From the NCBI GenBank assembly GCA_964036045.1, contig OZ038392.1:25610663-25674662 (forward strand): a DNA stretch of 64,000 nt, read 5' to 3'. The first letter of the stretch is position 1, and each line of letters begins with the position of its first letter. Under the pieces are notes generated by a model. The model was not told the DNA's origin. It ran no database searches and saw only the letters and a program-made list of their open reading frames with translations. Positions 23,106 through 32,473 of this stretch are shown here, piece by piece. This DNA comes from Eutreptiella sp. 'Long Island Sound 2002'. Taxonomy: Eukaryota; Euglenozoa; Euglenophyceae; Eutreptiales; Eutreptiaceae. Position numbers and translations under genes: made by a program.

Positions 23106-23843
23106 TCAATTACTGTGTTCATCTGACCAGATTGATCGTATTGGGTGATAGTTATACGGGCGCCCGGGAGCCTCATCACGGCCGTTCCAGAATCGCCACT
23201 TCTTAACATTGCTGAAAACATTCTCCACTAGATGACGGCCTTCATTGATCATCTGGTTGTAATGCACCATGAACCAGGTCAATCGGTCATCCCCCCCGGC
23301 CACACGGCAGAACATGTTGTCCGCAGTGCTGTAGTGACAGTCACCGAGGCGGAAGTCAGGCCGAGGACCATTAAAGTTCCAGGGAATGGATGCATCCATG
23401 TCCGCCGTCATCTCAGCATCGGTGGCACGGGGCGGATACCCCCACGAGCAGGCAATGACCTCGCGCCCCCAGTTGATCATGGCATTAAACACGAGCGCAT
23501 GCCCGCGGTAAGTGGGTTTGTCGAACCAGAACAGCTCCCGGTCTACCGGGTGCGAAGGTGACTGGATGGCCACATGCGTGCTATCGACAATAGCAGACAC
23601 ATGGCGGTGAATTGGATGACTGTGTTGGTGGAATTCCCATCGGCGTTCAAAAGCATCCGTGAACGTATCCCACAGGTGAGCCCGTTGTGACACGTCACGT
23701 AGTACTTGGATACAGTAGTCCCGACCAATTCCCAATGTCCTCGCACATGCAATCTGGCTGTACCCCAATCGCAGGAAAGAGATTGTAATTACAAACTCCT
23801 CTAATGTGAAAAATCGAATTTGCCACCAGGAACAGCAGAAATC
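23106..23843 (-). pseudogene. Harbinger/PIF-type DDE transposase, N-terminally truncated
   Basis: Open on the minus strand from 23843 (a TAG lies at 23844-23846) to the stop at 23106, about 245 codons with no ATG at the start. It begins with FFTLEEFVITISFLRLGYSQ and a helix-turn-helix-like region. The DDE_Tnp_4 core follows: VDSTHVAIQSP (first Asp), YRGHALVFNAMINW, GDCHYSTADNMF (second Asp), then RHLVENVFSNVKKWRF (Glu). The family cuts and pastes DNA with a DDE nuclease and needs a second Myb-like protein. Full-length proteins are usually over 350 aa, so about the first third is missing. No terminal inverted repeats were found by eye. Confidence 0.75.
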
Positions 23844-24227
23844 CTATTCTGTACCCGGTGGCATTCATGAGCGGCATTGCTGCAAGTGGAGCGCAGTGCG
23901 GGGAGTCGCCGCTATCAGAACGATCCACAGAGATCCACGTAAACTTCAAGACTCAAGGACTGAAGAACTGAAATGATTGAGCAGTGCAGAAACGATATAA
24001 CAACAGCGGAAAAAACATTCTAATAGTGCTAATGTAACTAATGAGTAACATTCTTCTTTCATTGTCTCAGATATGTGCTGTCTCTGAAATCAACAGTGAG
24101 GGCAACGAAGCGGGAACAGTGTTTGATGGTCCTCCACTCTTAAGGAGTGTCAGTGAAGCGCTGCCATCCATGATTCTTGAGAGCCGGGCCAAGTGACGTG
24201 AAAGGTGCTGATGGTGCTCCACTCTTA
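23844..24227. other. Intergenic between transposase relic and 410-aa frame
   Basis: No gene. A phrase GGT.CTCCACTCTTAA.GAGT.TCAGTG occurs twice (24129 and 24212), the second just upstream of the next frame. Confidence 0.5.
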
Positions 24228-25457
24228 ATGAGTCTCAGTGCGGCGGTTGACAGCACCGCCAACAATGCGACAAGGTTCACGATGTGGTACACGCTTCCAC
24301 CCCTTTGTGCAGGGCGTCCATCATATGAGGCGACGCCGCGACAAGGGTTCACGCTGTGGTACACGCTTCCATTCCTGTGTGCAGGGCGCCCAACGTCAGG
24401 CGACGCCGCTACAAGAGTTCACGCTGTGGTACACGCTTCCACCCCTCTGTGCAGGGCGTCCAACATGAGGCGTGTGCGTGGGCAGAGAACTACGGATTCA
24501 TTCAAAAGATTGTTGCTTTGCATCTTCAGCCGCACTGGCAGAAACTTCACGCGCATTTGCGAGGTGCTGCCCAACGAGTACACGCCTCAATGGATAGCGG
24601 CGCGCATTGGGCCGCATGGACATGGTAGTTTGCTTGGTGATGATGTTTGGTACGCCGTGTATTCGGACTACAGTGATCTGCCGTCGGACACCTGGAAACA
24701 AACTGCCAGATCACTGTGGCTGGCCATGCTGTCTGAGAGAGGGGTGACGCCCACCACTGCAGATCAAATAAAGTTTGATGTCTTTGTCACCAGTTTGCAG
24801 GATGCGCCTGCGTGGCGAGAACAAAAGAAATTGGAAAAGGCTGAGCGTGCAAGCCAGAAGGAGGCGTCTGCCGATGCGCACGCTCTTGGTCTTGGCCCCA
24901 GCTCATTGGAGAGGCGGAAGCACACACTGGCCAGCTACCTCATGGGTCCGAATGCAGTGGGCCGGCAGCCAAGCACAGGGACATGGCGCCCCACCAGTGG
25001 TCCTGCACCTCAGCGGCGCTGCAAGGCACCGGGTGGCACATGCTACGCGCCAGTGCCAAAGAACTGCAGCAAGGGAATGTGCACACCGCACTGCCTGAGC
25101 TTCCAAATTGCCTATGCACAGCGGTTTGCAACTTGTACGCCATGCAAATACAAAAAGTCTGGAGTTCGACACAGGCACACACCACGTGCCACTGATGCAA
25201 CGGAGCTCGCACCTTGGATTGGGGACTGGCAGGGTCATTTGGATGAACCTCGCTGGAGGCACGTCGCGCAGAATGAGGAGGATGAAAATCAGGACAGTGA
25301 CACCAGTTCTGTGATTGATGAGAACCCACTTGCTCAGCCGGAGACGTTGACTCAGCCGCAGCCATTGACTCAGCCGCAGACGTTCTCAGACGAACAAGAT
25401 TTCCCTGGAGCCGCATCCGCACCTGGCATGCAGCCAGCGACCACTAAGGTCAGCTAA
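24228..25457 (+). CDS. Hypothetical protein, Cys-rich centre, acidic Gln/Pro-rich tail
   Basis: 410 codons from the ATG at 24228. Residues about 15-85 are encoded by three tandem DNA repeats and may not be original protein, so the true start could be later (for example near 24470). The middle (FTRICEVLPNEYTPQWIAARIGPHG to WLAMLSERG) is non-repetitive and helical-looking. A Lys/Glu/Ala-rich helix follows, then a cysteine cluster (CKAPGGTC, NCSKGMCTPHC, TCTPCKYKK) that could bind metal. The C-terminus is acidic with three or four LTQPQ(T/P) units. It faces away from the truncated Harbinger transposase, so it could be that transposon's accessory protein, but no Myb/SANT tryptophan pattern is seen. 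Function unknown. Confidence 0.45.
   Translation: MSLSAAVDSTANNATRFTMWYTLPPLCAGRPSYEATPRQGFTLWYTLPFLCAGRPTSGDAATRVHAVVHASTPLCRASNMRRVRGQRTTDSFKRLLLCIFSRTGRNFTRICEVLPNEYTPQWIAARIGPHGHGSLLGDDVWYAVYSDYSDLPSDTWKQTARSLWLAMLSERGVTPTTADQIKFDVFVTSLQDAPAWREQKKLEKAERASQKEASADAHALGLGPSSLERRKHTLASYLMGPNAVGRQPSTGTWRPTSGPAPQRRCKAPGGTCYAPVPKNCSKGMCTPHCLSFQIAYAQRFATCTPCKYKKSGVRHRHTPRATDATELAPWIGDWQGHLDEPRWRHVAQNEEDENQDSDTSSVIDENPLAQPETLTQPQPLTQPQTFSDEQDFPGAASAPGMQPATTKVS
24276..24478 (+). repeat. Three tandem copies of a 70-72 bp unit
   Basis: Phrase GTGGTACACGCTTCCA recurs at 24284, 24356 and 24426, each followed by TGTGCAGGGCG(T/C)CCA and a GGCGACGCCGC(G/T)ACAAG segment. Unit length is not a multiple of three between copies 2 and 3 (70 bp), so the encoded peptide changes frame. 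This argues that the array is not functional coding. Confidence 0.85.
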
Positions 25458-25799
25458 GTACACTATTTTGGTAATATATTTAATTATTTTTTTTGTTTAT
25501 CTGTTTTTTTGTTTGCACAGTGGCATGCACCATAGTGCAGCAGTATAACTATATATTTTTGTATGTCTATAACTTCTTTTATTGTTGATTATTTATATTA
25601 TCGCACAGTGGAATACACTACAGTGCAGCTTCTTCAGACACACGCATCGAATGGCCATTCGTCTCTCTGCTCAGTGTAATGTCGCTGTGCCTTCCCAGCT
25701 TTGTGAGTGCGCCAGTCAATGACGGAGGAAAGTAGTTGGCAGTTGGGGTTATGTGTCAAGTCATTTTGTTACCTTTCAGCATAGCAGGGAACAACAAAA
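25458..25799. other. AT-rich intergenic, no gene
   Basis: Nothing supported. A phrase CACAGTGG.AT.CAC.A.AGTGCAGC occurs twice, at 25518 and 25605. Confidence 0.4.
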
Positions 25800-26072
25800 A
25801 AGCATGCAGAGGTTCAAAAACCGGACGGTTGAACAGTTTCCAAAAAAAGAACACCATATTTTGAAAAAGCATTTATGTTTGTTAGGATACAAGCTGCAGT
25901 GGGTTCGAAAACGTTTCTGGATAGAAAACAATTGGAAATGGATTTTTGTTTGTTAGGATAAAAGCTGCAGTGGGTTGGAAAACGGTTTCGGAAAAAAAAT
26001 AATTGGTAATGCATTTTTGTTTGTTAGGATAAAAGCTGCAGTGGGTTTGAAGACGTTTTCGCAAAGAAACCA
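25800..26072 (+). repeat. Degenerate tandem repeat, unit about 70-75 bp
   Basis: TTTGTTAGGATA(C/A)AAGCTGCAGTGGGTT recurs near 25878, 25950 and 26020, each followed by a purine-rich GAAAACG.TTTC segment and AATTGG.AATG. A fourth, poorer unit starts near 25810. Confidence 0.8.
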
Positions 26073-26470
26073 AGTCACATCACATCACATCACACCACAT
26101 CACGGCAAATCAAATATGGTCACACACTTCACATCACATTGAATCACATGACATCACATCACACCACATCACACCACATCACATCAAGTTAAATCAAATA
26201 TCACTGCACCAAATGAAATCGCATGGCAATACATGACATCCCATCACATCATACCACATCACATCACATCACGTCACGTCACGTCACGTCACGTCACGTC
26301 ACGTCACGGCACGTCACGTCATGTCACATCACATCGCCTCTCATCACGTCACATCACATCACATCGCATCACGCCACACCAAACCACACCACACGAGATC
26401 ACACTACATCACATGGAATCACGTCATGTCACATTGCATCACATCACATCACATCACGTTGCGAACACCA
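26073..26470 (+). repeat. CACAT / CACGT microsatellite
   Basis: About 400 bp of ATCAC and GTCAC pentamers with interruptions. A homogenised CACGT core lies near 26270-26320. Frames through it (HHITSHHITS and similar) are repeat products. Confidence 0.95.
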
Positions 26471-26617
26471 CATCCTATCAACTTATAAGGCATCACATCA
26501 TATGGCATGAAGAAAGGTCAATTTGCATTGGTTCATACAAGGTCGGATCACATTACGTCCGCACACCTGCAAGGCACCGCCTGTTTATGAGACCTTTACC
26601 AATAACTGAAACTCCAG

Positions 26618-26665
26618 GTTAGGATTACAGTTAGGGTTAAGGTTAGGGTTAGGGTTAGGGTTTCG
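26618..26665 (+). repeat. Interstitial telomere-like TTAGGG tract
   Basis: About six units: degenerate at the left (TTAGGATTACAG), then TTAGGGTTAAGG and four exact TTAGGG units ending GGGTTTCGG. The G-rich strand runs 5' to 3' rightwards, towards the minisatellite and element B. The unit is TTAGGG rather than TTTAGGG. It is an internal scar or captured telomeric DNA, not a chromosome end. Confidence 0.8.
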
Positions 26666-26670
26666 GTTAC

Positions 26671-26848
26671 TGGCATACGGCAAGATACGGCAGGATACGG
26701 CAGGATACGGCAGTATCCGGCAGATACGGCAGGATACGGCAGGATACGGCAGGATACGGCAGGATACGGCAGGATACGGCAGGATACGGCAGGATACGGC
26801 AGGATACGACAGGATACGGCAGGATACGGCAGGATACGGCAGGATACG
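26671..26848 (-). repeat. GTATCCTGCC minisatellite, right array (inverted)
   Basis: About 18 copies of the reverse complement GGCAGGATAC, with slightly variant units at the left edge. The right edge is TACGCGTATTACAGG, then a short palindromic AATACGGTCGTATT, then AGGGAAACCC, where element B coding sequence resumes. It is six bases from the telomere-like tract on the left. Confidence 0.95.
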
Positions 26849-28456
26849 CGTATTACAGGAATACGGTCGTATTAGGGAAACCCAATTGCCATCGACGATA
26901 AAGCGGTCGTCATCCAGATATTGGTAGACCAAATCTGTTTCATCTCCGTCAACACTTCTGCCCGTGAACTCGTTGTAATGGTTCTTCCATCTGTCCTTGA
27001 GCTCTGGCCTTTGTTGTTCCTCAGATATCTGGAAGATTCGGGGCTCAATGTCCTCCTTTAAAGAGCGTAAGTCGTCCTTCGAGACCGGCCATCTGCGTGG
27101 GTTGGCAATTCTTGCCTTATCCTCCTCGACTTGCATGGTCGCGCCATACTCTTGCTTAGCATGTAGGGCCAGACACGACATGGTAAAATTTTGTACACCT
27201 CCCATAACTGAATCTTCGAGATCGACTTCGTTCAGTCCATCCTCGATTCGGTCCGAATAATCTTCGTGAATGCCTGGGAATGGGTCGTACTTCAGAGGCT
27301 GAGCGATATTGACATCCGCCAGATAGCCGTCTTCACTGACTTCATCCCATTGCACTTCTGCAGGTTTTTCACTGACCTCTTCCCACTGAATGTCAACCTT
27401 GTCAACTTCAGCATCTCGAACGCCAGCGTCCTGTTGTTCATCTGATTCCGTTGGAGGGTGAATTCCTGGGAGTTCAGACTCGTCCTTTGGTGTTGCTGCA
27501 GGTGTATCGTGCCCGTATTGTTTCAGCAAATCTGATCGGGTTAAACCACGGTTCACTCGATGGTTAAACTTGACCACTTGGGGATTCAGTTCATGCAACG
27601 AAATATCACAATCATTGCCATCTATGAGGGATGCATTGCTTCCCCAGGGTGGGGCTGGTTATGGGCTGGTCCCCTCATCTGGGAGATAGAGGGGTACATC
27701 TGGGATAGGTACACGAACCTTCGTCATGCGGTCCAAAAATAATCGCCATACGGCAGCTTCCCCGGTTTAGCCCCAATCTGGACAAATAACCACGACTTGC
27801 GCTCCGTCGAGCACGGCCTTGGTGACCATCTTCTCGAGGTGTGACCATGGTGGGTTGGCCCAGCATATCTGAAAGTCGTGCCAGTTGTCGGCATAACATC
27901 AATTGAGGGGAGTGCAATACAACGGTTCGGTATGATTCTTGGGGTTGGCGTACAAGTCCACGGTGGGTCTCAAGTCGCCAAGGTCGATGAGGACTCGCTC
28001 CCTCAGTGAAGGTAACAAACTGTAGGCTTCTCTCTGGGAAGTTCTCAAAGATGATTGAGCAGGTGGCAATCCGTTTCCTCCTTCCTTCTGACAGGACTTC
28101 TCAGATAACGATACCAAGCATAATTCATCAGTCTCTGGATTCTTGACAATGAGTCTCAATGGAGTAAAAATCACAACCAGAATTGTCTTGGCGTTTTGAC
28201 GGATGAAATTCATGCTCAGGCATACGTGAAAAGCTGAAGTCTCCATAACAATACAAACATGCGGAAGATTGAAATGGCCCATGCACACATCCACGGATTT
28301 CTCTCCTTCACTGTACGTGTAGTGCCCATCCCCCACCTTGACTGCACAGTAACCCCTGCGACTCAGATCTGACACCAATGATGAAGCCACAATGGAATCA
28401 GTTGCACCAGTATCCAAGACAGCGTCACACATCTCCTCCTCCACAACCACGGGTAG
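26849..28456 (-). pseudogene. Element B pol 5' part: protease, methyltransferase-like domain, linker
   Basis: Reads on the minus strand in the frame of the last part of gag, immediately after one TGA. The protease comes first: AVLDTGATDSIVA with the canonical DTG, and the LSMNFIRQN region standing for the second conserved block. Then a DIRS-type methyltransferase-like domain: VDLYANPKNHTEPLY, then, past a TGA at 27899-27901, a tryptophan-rich stretch and the NPPW motif (27845-27856), followed by AQVVVICPDWG. Stops at 27767-27769 (TAA) and 27659-27661 (TAA) also interrupt it. An acidic linker (to about 26885) then runs into the minisatellite before any RT is reached. The copy is dead. The missing RT-to-chromodomain half matches element C in kind. 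Confidence 0.75.
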
Positions 28457-28459
28457 TCA
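28457..28459 (-). promoter_or_regulatory. Possible readthrough stop, UGA-CUA, between gag and protease of B
   Basis: Gag and protease are in the same frame with only this TGA between them, and it is followed by CTA. UGA CUA is the best known leaky-stop context in eukaryotes. No strong downstream hairpin was found by eye. A simple nonsense mutation in a decayed copy is the alternative. Confidence 0.45.
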
Positions 28460-29742
28460 CAACGTGAGACCGTCCTTGACAGCGGCTCGAAGCAGGTCCA
28501 CAATTTTCTCAACCTCTGAAAATGCCAGATATCTCTTCCTCTTCTTGGCTTGACTCTCAGTGTCCTCCTGCATCGGTTTGGTCTCTTCTGAGGGGGCGCC
28601 AGCACCAGCACTTGCGGCGGAGGGGCCAGATGCATCTTTTTCTCTTGGGCCAGCTTTTGGTCCCTTTTGCTTCTGGTCCTTCCATTTCTTCTTGGCGTCT
28701 TCCACCGCCTTTTTGGGCTTTCCCACTCATTGAGACCGGATTGGATCAGGAAGGTCTTGAATCGATCCTCTTTCTGTTTTCTTTGGACCTCAAAGCAATG
28801 ATCGCTATAATGGTTCGTTTTGCCACAGTGTTTACACTGTATGCGGGCCTTGAATTCGGCGACCAACGGGTTGGGGTCCAACTGTCCTTTGCCTCCTCTG
28901 CCTCCTTGGCCTTTTCCTCTTCCCCGACCTTTTCCTTTGCCAGAGCCTTTTCCTCCTTTGTCACCCTTGCCTTCTCTCTCAGAGACTCTTAGGTCTGCAA
29001 TCATCGAGTGGCATTGGGAGAGGAGTTCGAAGATGTCCGCCTTGGGAGCTGAACTTCCAGACGATGGTCCTCCAGAGAAAGAAGTGTCCTTTTCCTTATC
29101 TCTCTGCTTTTCCTGGTATCGACTCGAAGCAGTGCGCCCGGATGCAGAACCACGAGAAGCGGCAAGATGTTTAAAACCGACAGAACGTTGTGCGCGCTCC
29201 TTCATGAGATCCTTCAATGAATCGTAAGAGTGCAGCCTTGCAAAAAGGTTATCGTCCTTCGTCCATTCAACGAAAAGCTTATCATTTATTTTCGAGGAAA
29301 GTTCCATAAGCTTGCGCTCCGCCGTCATAACTCCCGGGTTCAACTTATCGAACAGCCTTTCCAGTGTTTCCAAAAAGTTGATCACTTGCTCTAGTTTTGG
29401 GTCGTAGGGTAAATGGGACACCTTCGAAATCTCACCCAGAATTGAGAGGTCTGGCTCAAGCGTAGGATAGACGTCTTGGAGTTTTTTCAGAAAGTCTTCA
29501 AAGGTTGTGGCCGTTTTGAGCAACTTGGAGACTCTTTCTTGAAGTTCAGGATCCTTGATGCCCTGAACGATGAGGTTAGCTTTCACCCGATCTTTGGCTC
29601 TGGCCTTGCCAGTGAGCACCAGGTATCTTCCAAAATTTTCTGCATACTTCTCAACGTTGCGCCCATCGAATGGTGGAATTTCCATTTTCAGCGCGTTAGT
29701 CCTATCCTCTTCACTGTCATCCAACGACTCATATTTGTTCAT
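28457..29742 (-). CDS. Element B gag (capsid and CCHC nucleocapsid), frameshifted
   Basis: ATG at 29742. Residues about 15-200 look like a Ty3 capsid (FDGRNVEKYAENFGRYL, LLKTATTFEDFLKKLQ, LNPGVMTAERKLMEL). A Gly/Lys/Arg-rich stretch (KGSGKGKGRGRGKGQGG) follows, then a CCHC zinc knuckle, C-x2-C-x4-H-x4-C (CKHCGKTNHYSDHC). Near 28730 the coherent sequence moves to another frame (GKPKKAVEDAKKKWKDQKQK) that ends at the TGA at 28457, so there is one frameshift, possibly programmed at an AAAGCCCAAAAA run. Gag coats the RNA and forms the particle. Its 5' 690 bp are duplicated in inverted form at 46726-47416. Confidence 0.75.
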
Positions 29743-30118
29743 ACCTCCTGTAAGTGCGGCTAACCCCCATCTGCTCAGATTTTCACTGATCTAACCCAGA
29801 TTGGCTACATTTTGGTCATTTTCTTTGCTTCGGCGGAATCGCCGCCTCGCAGCTCAGTCTCAGGATATTTCCTATATATTTCTGATATGCCGGATTTGAT
29901 TCCGCGGTCCATTCCCCGTAAATCCGCCGCGTACCGATCATTTAGCTGGAATCGCCATTTGCCGCTGACGCGCGCTCGCGGGCCAGAGCGGCCAAACTTT
30001 TTTACATAATCGGATTGATTTAAATCTTTTCAGACAGATATGGACACTCAGATGTGCATAGAATAATCCGCGTCAATTTTCTTCATAGACTGGGATTTTC
30101 TGCCGGACCACAATCAGC
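29743..30118. mobile_element. 5' terminal region / leader of element A, abutting element B gag
   Basis: Element A starts with TGTAAGTGCGG at 29749. The same start is seen at 46719 and at 51538, where the sequence outside is different, so this is the true end of A. It lies only 6 bp (ACCTCC on plus) from the ATG of element B gag on the other strand. Up to the A gag ATG at 30119 there are 370 bp without coding. They should include the 5' LTR and primer-binding site, but no 3' LTR copy is available to mark their limits. ATATATTTCTGATATG near 29872 is AT-rich and could be core promoter sequence. Confidence 0.6.
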
Positions 30119-32473
30119 ATGGACCTTGCTTCTGTTGTCGCTGCTCTCGCCTCCGTTGGTGTCCGAGTATCCGGTTCTACCCCCAATAGCAACGTTCAGG
30201 GAGACTCCTCGCGTGCCTGCCCCACTGGTCTTGCCGGCCCCGAGCCCTCCGGCACCCTCAACGACCCAGGGCAGCACTTTCATGGTAGCAGAGGCTACCT
30301 GAATGTTGTTCCTTTGGTGTCCCAACCACAGTTAGCTCCCCAGTACGGCCCCGTAGACTCCGCCGCCCCTGGAGAAGTAACGATTACGTTGCCCTGGTGC
30401 TGTGCGAACGAGGCCTTGAAGGGAATGCCTTGCGCTAGCCGAAGCTGCCCAAGAAGGGCACAAATCAGCAGCTGTGGGGACCCAAATCATCCCAATCCCA
30501 GTCGAAATTGGCCATCAAGCAGCTGGAATCTCCCAGCCTACGACGATGGCAACGCTCCGGTAGACCTTACGGAGCTGGCAGGTACCCACATTCCCTACCA
30601 ATGTCCCACATTCGAGACCATCGAAGCCGACATTGACGACATTGAGATGGGTGGTCCAGGTGAGGTACCTAGCTACAATCGACCAGCCTCTTGGGCACAA
30701 TTGGACAACCATTTGTCTTCAGAAGTGACCCGTAACCTTCAGAGCCTTGAGGCCCTTTGTCTATTAGCTACGTCTAAGCTGATCGGACAAGAAAGAATCG
30801 CCTCTGATTTTTTATTCGAATATTTTTTCCTTCTTCAAGAAGAAATTAATACCAGGATGCGGTGGCGTTCTCAAGAAGATGACTCTCTTGCCATTTTTTT
30901 GCAGATCTGGGAGGCAAGCCCCTTCCCGAAGGAGAAGACCAAGGCACCTGTTGCCGGGCCCTCCGCCCCTCATCCCCCTGTTTCCATTCGCGACGATCTA
31001 GCCGCCGCGGTTGAGGAAGGAATTTTAGAGGCAGCCAGGCAGGCAAGTCTGGAAATCAGGGCTGAAGGAGCTCCCCAAGTGGACTCCTGGCTGCGAACCA
31101 CTGAGATTAGCGGTCCGACAGCCTGCTCAGGCCCTTCAGGACACGGTATGTACTGTCCTCCCGACTGCTCTTGCAGATCCCAGCGAGATACTGAGCTTCA
31201 ATTGCTCAAAGATCAAATGCAACTCATCATTCAAACGCTGGGAATTAAAGATCTTTTCAAGACGCACATGCGATCTGAGGGCGCATCATCGGTGGAACAA
31301 GCAACAGAACCGTCGGAGGAGTCGACAGAAATTTTTTCAATTGCTCCTTCGGTGGACTCCAAGACCACCGATGCAAGGATCAGCAGGACCAAGCTAAAGG
31401 AAAGGGTTACAATCTCTCGATCTCAGAGTAGGGCGGAGAAGGCTAGGACTGAGGCTCAGAATGCCAAGCGAACTGCCTCCCGTACTGCCCCTCCTGCTGC
31501 TGATTCCAATGCATTAGCCCAGCTGTTGCTCGCCCAGACCCTCGCCAGAGCTGGTGTGGCGAATGACGCCGCCAAGGTGTCTGCCATTACAGCCGGTGTT
31601 GGGCTGGATTCGCTCCTTAATCCCACTTCATTGCGACTTCGTCAGGTTGCCAAGCAACCGAAGTATAATGGGAACCCCAGACGTTGGCCTCAGTTCCAAC
31701 GGGAATTTAAACTGTGGGTTAAGACTCAAAAACTCCAAGATGATCAGTTCCTAATGGCCCTCTTGGACTGCCTTGAGGGAGCGCCGGCCAACACTTGGCT
31801 CAGGACCTGGAGTGATCGTGAGGATTTAAGTTCCCCTCTTACCTTTGATGAGGTGTGGGAACAGTTGGAGGTACGTGGATCCCGGCTGCCAGAGGACCAT
31901 TACCACCAGATGTTGAAGAATTTTCCTTCATTCTCTCGACTGATCTTGCACGAAGTGCAAGACAAAAGACAGCGCTTCTGGAATCTAGTGGAAGAATCTG
32001 AACATTCAGGCGAAAAATTTTCTAGTGCCGAGCTGAAAAATCTGATTTTTGACAAGATCCCCTCAGAAACTGCCGCCACCCTTCGGAATAAACAGTCCGA
32101 AGAAAGGGTCAAGACCTGGTGGGCGGAGGTCGATGGCTTCGATGCCTCGGCCAACAGGTTCACCGTCAGGGAAGCACTTCAAAAGTCTTCCCCCACGTCG
32201 TTTACCAAGGTGAAATTCACTGAAAACACGTGGAAAATCAAGTTTAATGAACACGAGGATCGGGACTTGTTTGTCCAAGTCCCCAACAGGGGAGTAAGCT
32301 ACCACGGCCATCGCCTGAAGGCCAGGAAATGGGTGTTTTCGTTCACCCCGCAGGAACTGTGGGAAGAGGTTGAGCGGCTCGCTGACGCCGCCAATCAAAA
32401 TTTCCATGAGAGGTCTTGGGGGAAGCAAGAATACCCAGCAAAACACCCAAAATGGGGCCCAAAAGGGCAATAA
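30119..32473 (+). CDS. Element A gag (left copy)
   Basis: 784 aa from an ATG. The first 120 residues are Pro/Gly/Ser-rich. Residues about 190-260 are helical. Residues 390-470 are charged and basic (RISRTKLKERVTISRSQSRAEKARTEAQ). A capsid-like module lies at about 515-690 (KYNGNPRRWPQFQREFKLWVK, WLRTWSDRED, TAATLRNKQSEERVKTWW), typical of Ty3/retrotrans_gag. The final 100 residues include the 306-bp block missing from the right copy. The frame overlaps the nucleocapsid/pol frame by 104 nt and must shift +1 to enter it. Gag packages the RNA in cytoplasmic particles. The frame is undamaged. Confidence 0.8.
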   Translation: MDLASVVAALASVGVRVSGSTPNSNVQGDSSRACPTGLAGPEPSGTLNDPGQHFHGSRGYLNVVPLVSQPQLAPQYGPVDSAAPGEVTITLPWCCANEALKGMPCASRSCPRRAQISSCGDPNHPNPSRNWPSSSWNLPAYDDGNAPVDLTELAGTHIPYQCPTFETIEADIDDIEMGGPGEVPSYNRPASWAQLDNHLSSEVTRNLQSLEALCLLATSKLIGQERIASDFLFEYFFLLQEEINTRMRWRSQEDDSLAIFLQIWEASPFPKEKTKAPVAGPSAPHPPVSIRDDLAAAVEEGILEAARQASLEIRAEGAPQVDSWLRTTEISGPTACSGPSGHGMYCPPDCSCRSQRDTELQLLKDQMQLIIQTLGIKDLFKTHMRSEGASSVEQATEPSEESTEIFSIAPSVDSKTTDARISRTKLKERVTISRSQSRAEKARTEAQNAKRTASRTAPPAADSNALAQLLLAQTLARAGVANDAAKVSAITAGVGLDSLLNPTSLRLRQVAKQPKYNGNPRRWPQFQREFKLWVKTQKLQDDQFLMALLDCLEGAPANTWLRTWSDREDLSSPLTFDEVWEQLEVRGSRLPEDHYHQMLKNFPSFSRLILHEVQDKRQRFWNLVEESEHSGEKFSSAELKNLIFDKIPSETAATLRNKQSEERVKTWWAEVDGFDASANRFTVREALQKSSPTSFTKVKFTENTWKIKFNEHEDRDLFVQVPNRGVSYHGHRLKARKWVFSFTPQELWEEVERLADAANQNFHERSWGKQEYPAKHPKWGPKGQ

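Noticed and set aside
26223-26622. His/Ser/Thr repeat peptides
   Set aside because: Translation of the CACAT/CACGT microsatellite.
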